Shown here: positions 15,544 through 16,629 of the stretch, in pieces | Position numbering within the stretch: the stretch's first letter is position 1 | Layout of the letters: each line of letters begins with the position of its first letter | Assembly (NCBI GenBank): GCA_947380285.1 | Contig: CANCQD010000048.1 | Location: forward strand, 1-16,629 | Reading direction: 5' to 3' | DNA length: 16,629 nucleotides | Source of the DNA: Burkholderiaceae bacterium | GTDB taxonomy: Bacteria; Pseudomonadota; Gammaproteobacteria; Burkholderiales; Burkholderiaceae | Position numbers and translations under genes: made by a program | The notes under the pieces: generated by a model | The model's database searches: none | What the model was told of the DNA's origin: nothing | The model's input: the letters and a program-made list of their open reading frames with translations, nothing else

Positions 15544-15849
15544 ATGATTTTTGCAATTCTTTTAATGGATCGCCCAGGCACAGCAGACCTGCGAGTGCAA
15601 ATTCGACCAGAGCATCGCGCTTATTTAGCTCAACAATCGGATCGCATGGCTTTTGCGGGACCGCTCACTTCTGAAGATGGTAAAACAACGCTCGGCAGTT
15701 TGATTGCAATTGATTTTCCTAGTCGTGCAGCTGTCGATGAGTGGCTAAAGGATGAGCCATATACCAAGGCTGGTGTTTATGAAAAGCCCATCATTAATGT
15801 ATTTAATAATATGTGGGAACAAAAGGCAGGTTTCCCGCCAGCGAAATAA
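15544..15849 (+). CDS. YciI-like small protein
   Basis: A 101-residue cytoplasmic protein of the YciI/YCII family (PF03795), small ferredoxin-like alpha/beta dimers whose few studied members are lyases or hydrolases. The N-terminus MIFAILLMDRPG and the central RPEHRAYLAQQ...MAFAGPLTSEDGKTTLGSL pattern with a conserved His (R-EHR) followed by GPL are typical. FPSRAAVDEWLKDEPYTKAGVYE is the family's C-terminal helix. A GGAGAG ribosome site 4 bases before 15544 fixes the start; a longer reading beginning inside the amidohydrolase stop is not credible. It probably shares a transcript with the amidohydrolase and ends in a terminator 20 bases on. Confidence 0.88.
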   Translation: MIFAILLMDRPGTADLRVQIRPEHRAYLAQQSDRMAFAGPLTSEDGKTTLGSLIAIDFPSRAAVDEWLKDEPYTKAGVYEKPIINVFNNMWEQKAGFPPAK

Positions 15850-15867
15850 AACAGTTTCCTGAGAATG

Positions 15868-15893
15868 AAAAAAGCCGCCTAATAGCGGCTTTT
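15868..15893. terminator. Bidirectional terminator between YciI-like and DUF1080 genes
   Basis: AAAAGCCGC (15870-15878) and GCGGCTTTT (15885-15893) pair over a six-base loop CTAATA. On the reverse strand the stem is followed by six T (complement of 15868-15873), on the forward strand by four T. It can stop both convergent transcripts, better on the reverse strand. Confidence 0.88.
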
Positions 15894-15926
15894 GAATTAT
15901 TGAAGCTTTTATTCTTGTAGCTGCTT

Positions 15927-16520
15927 TTACATCGGCTTAATTTGTAGCTTTCTAAATTGAATGACGCCACCAGCAGATTGCAGGGCAATAGGGCCTTCAG
16001 AATATTTGCTATCTTGGCCGTTAGCTACCGTCACTATGCCATTCATCAGGACCTTAAAGTTGGAGCCATTTGCAACAATCTCCATAGTGTTCCAGCGTCC
16101 ACCGGCCTTAGGCACTGGGTCAACTTTGGCAACATCCACAATAGCGCCGGTTGCATACGCTTGCTCGGGACGTGTATCCCAAATATTGATTTCATAACAA
16201 GTGTATTGACTCACCTTGTTTGGATCTTGGCAGCGAATGAAAATACCACTATTTGTATTAGACTCGGCATAAAACTCAGCCTTGATTACAAAGTTCTTGT
16301 AAGACTTGGCGCTCACTAAAAAACCAGAAGGTTTATTGCCTTCGATAATGCCATTGCCAATCACCCAGTTGGCGCTCCCAATAATGTTCCACCCACTCAA
16401 ACTCACGCCATCAATCAGATCAGTAAACCCGTCTGCGTTTTGGGCGTTAGCAACACCACCCATCGCTAGGGCGGCAAGGCACGCAATAGATAAGGTCAGT
16501 TTTTTGAGGAATGTTTTCAT
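15927..16520 (-). CDS. Exported DUF1080 (3-keto-disaccharide hydrolase domain) protein
   Basis: A 197-residue exported protein with one DUF1080 domain (PF06439), a concanavalin/glucanase-like beta sandwich. Some members cleave 3-keto-glycosides. The signal peptide is residues 1-26 (MKTFLKKL, hydrophobic run, GGVANA then QNADG). The domain opens with the typical FTDLIDGVSLSGWNIIG and has YKNFVIKAEFYAES, NSGIFIRCQ, YEINIWDTR, GRWNTMEIVANG and GPIALQSAGGVIQFRKLQIKP. Two Cys in FIRCQDPNKVSQYTCYE are within one segment and may pair. A strong AGGAGA ribosome site precedes the ATG by 5-6 bases. Nothing in the neighbourhood fixes its substrate; no glucose dehydrogenase partner is visible. Confidence 0.88.
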   Translation of the reverse strand: MKTFLKKLTLSIACLAALAMGGVANAQNADGFTDLIDGVSLSGWNIIGSANWVIGNGIIEGNKPSGFLVSAKSYKNFVIKAEFYAESNTNSGIFIRCQDPNKVSQYTCYEINIWDTRPEQAYATGAIVDVAKVDPVPKAGGRWNTMEIVANGSNFKVLMNGIVTVANGQDSKYSEGPIALQSAGGVIQFRKLQIKPM

Positions 16521-16629
16521 GGGGTCTCCTAAAGGGTATATTTATTATTCTGCGTTCATTTTCATTGTTACTGATATTGGCCTATAAAGACAAGTAGATG
16601 CTTTCCCTCACATACCCCCGAATAAAGCG

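Noticed and set aside
16521..16629. Right-edge gap as a gene or RNA
   Set aside because: Apart from the DUF1080 ribosome site I see no clear promoter, hairpin or coding frame.

Overview
The window looks like a chromosomal segment of a free-living betaproteobacterium, most probably a Polynucleobacter-like member of the Burkholderiaceae. The reasons are moderate GC, tight gene packing, protein sequences of Burkholderiales character (surface-adhesin E family, fused class I fumarase, YciI and DUF1080 exported proteins) and tRNA genes that encode CCA. This assignment is inference from protein style, not from a marker gene. I see no insertion sequence, phage gene, CRISPR array or integrase. The content is mostly ordinary chromosome.

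Layout. At the left edge is the 5' part of a reverse-strand exported surface-adhesin E-like gene. Upstream of it on the same strand is a large membrane-anchored penicillin-acylase-family Ntn-hydrolase. A tRNA-Leu(UAA) follows, and then a forward two-gene signalling unit: a stand-alone FIST ligand-sensor protein and a PAS-PAS-GGDEF-EAL protein with all visible catalytic residues for both making and breaking cyclic di-GMP. A small unrecognised secreted protein comes next and converges with a reverse-strand operon that reads fumarase, murI, tonB, exbB, exbD. The last four genes are almost gapless and are likely co-transcribed and translationally coupled. Fumarase diverges from acs (acetyl-CoA synthetase) across a 187-bp region containing a perfect dyad and clustered direct repeats.

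After acs come tRNA-Ser(GGA), with a clear -10 box and a strong terminator, then an exported amidohydrolase, a YciI-like protein with a CA-rich leader, a bidirectional terminator, and a convergent exported DUF1080 protein.

How the genes work together. The fumarase/acs pair joins acetate activation to the TCA cycle and may share control through the dyad. TonB-ExbB-ExbD would energise outer-membrane receptors encoded elsewhere. The FIST/GGDEF/EAL pair would couple small-molecule sensing to c-di-GMP. Several cell-envelope proteins (penicillin acylase, amidohydrolase, DUF1080, adhesin E-like, unknown secreted protein) suggest processing of external compounds.

The least explained signals are non-coding: a 13-bp near-perfect inverted repeat just upstream of the FIST start, three CTAAAA repeats at exact 19-bp spacing upstream of tRNA-Leu, the dyad and repeats between fumarase and acs, and two CA-rich leaders.
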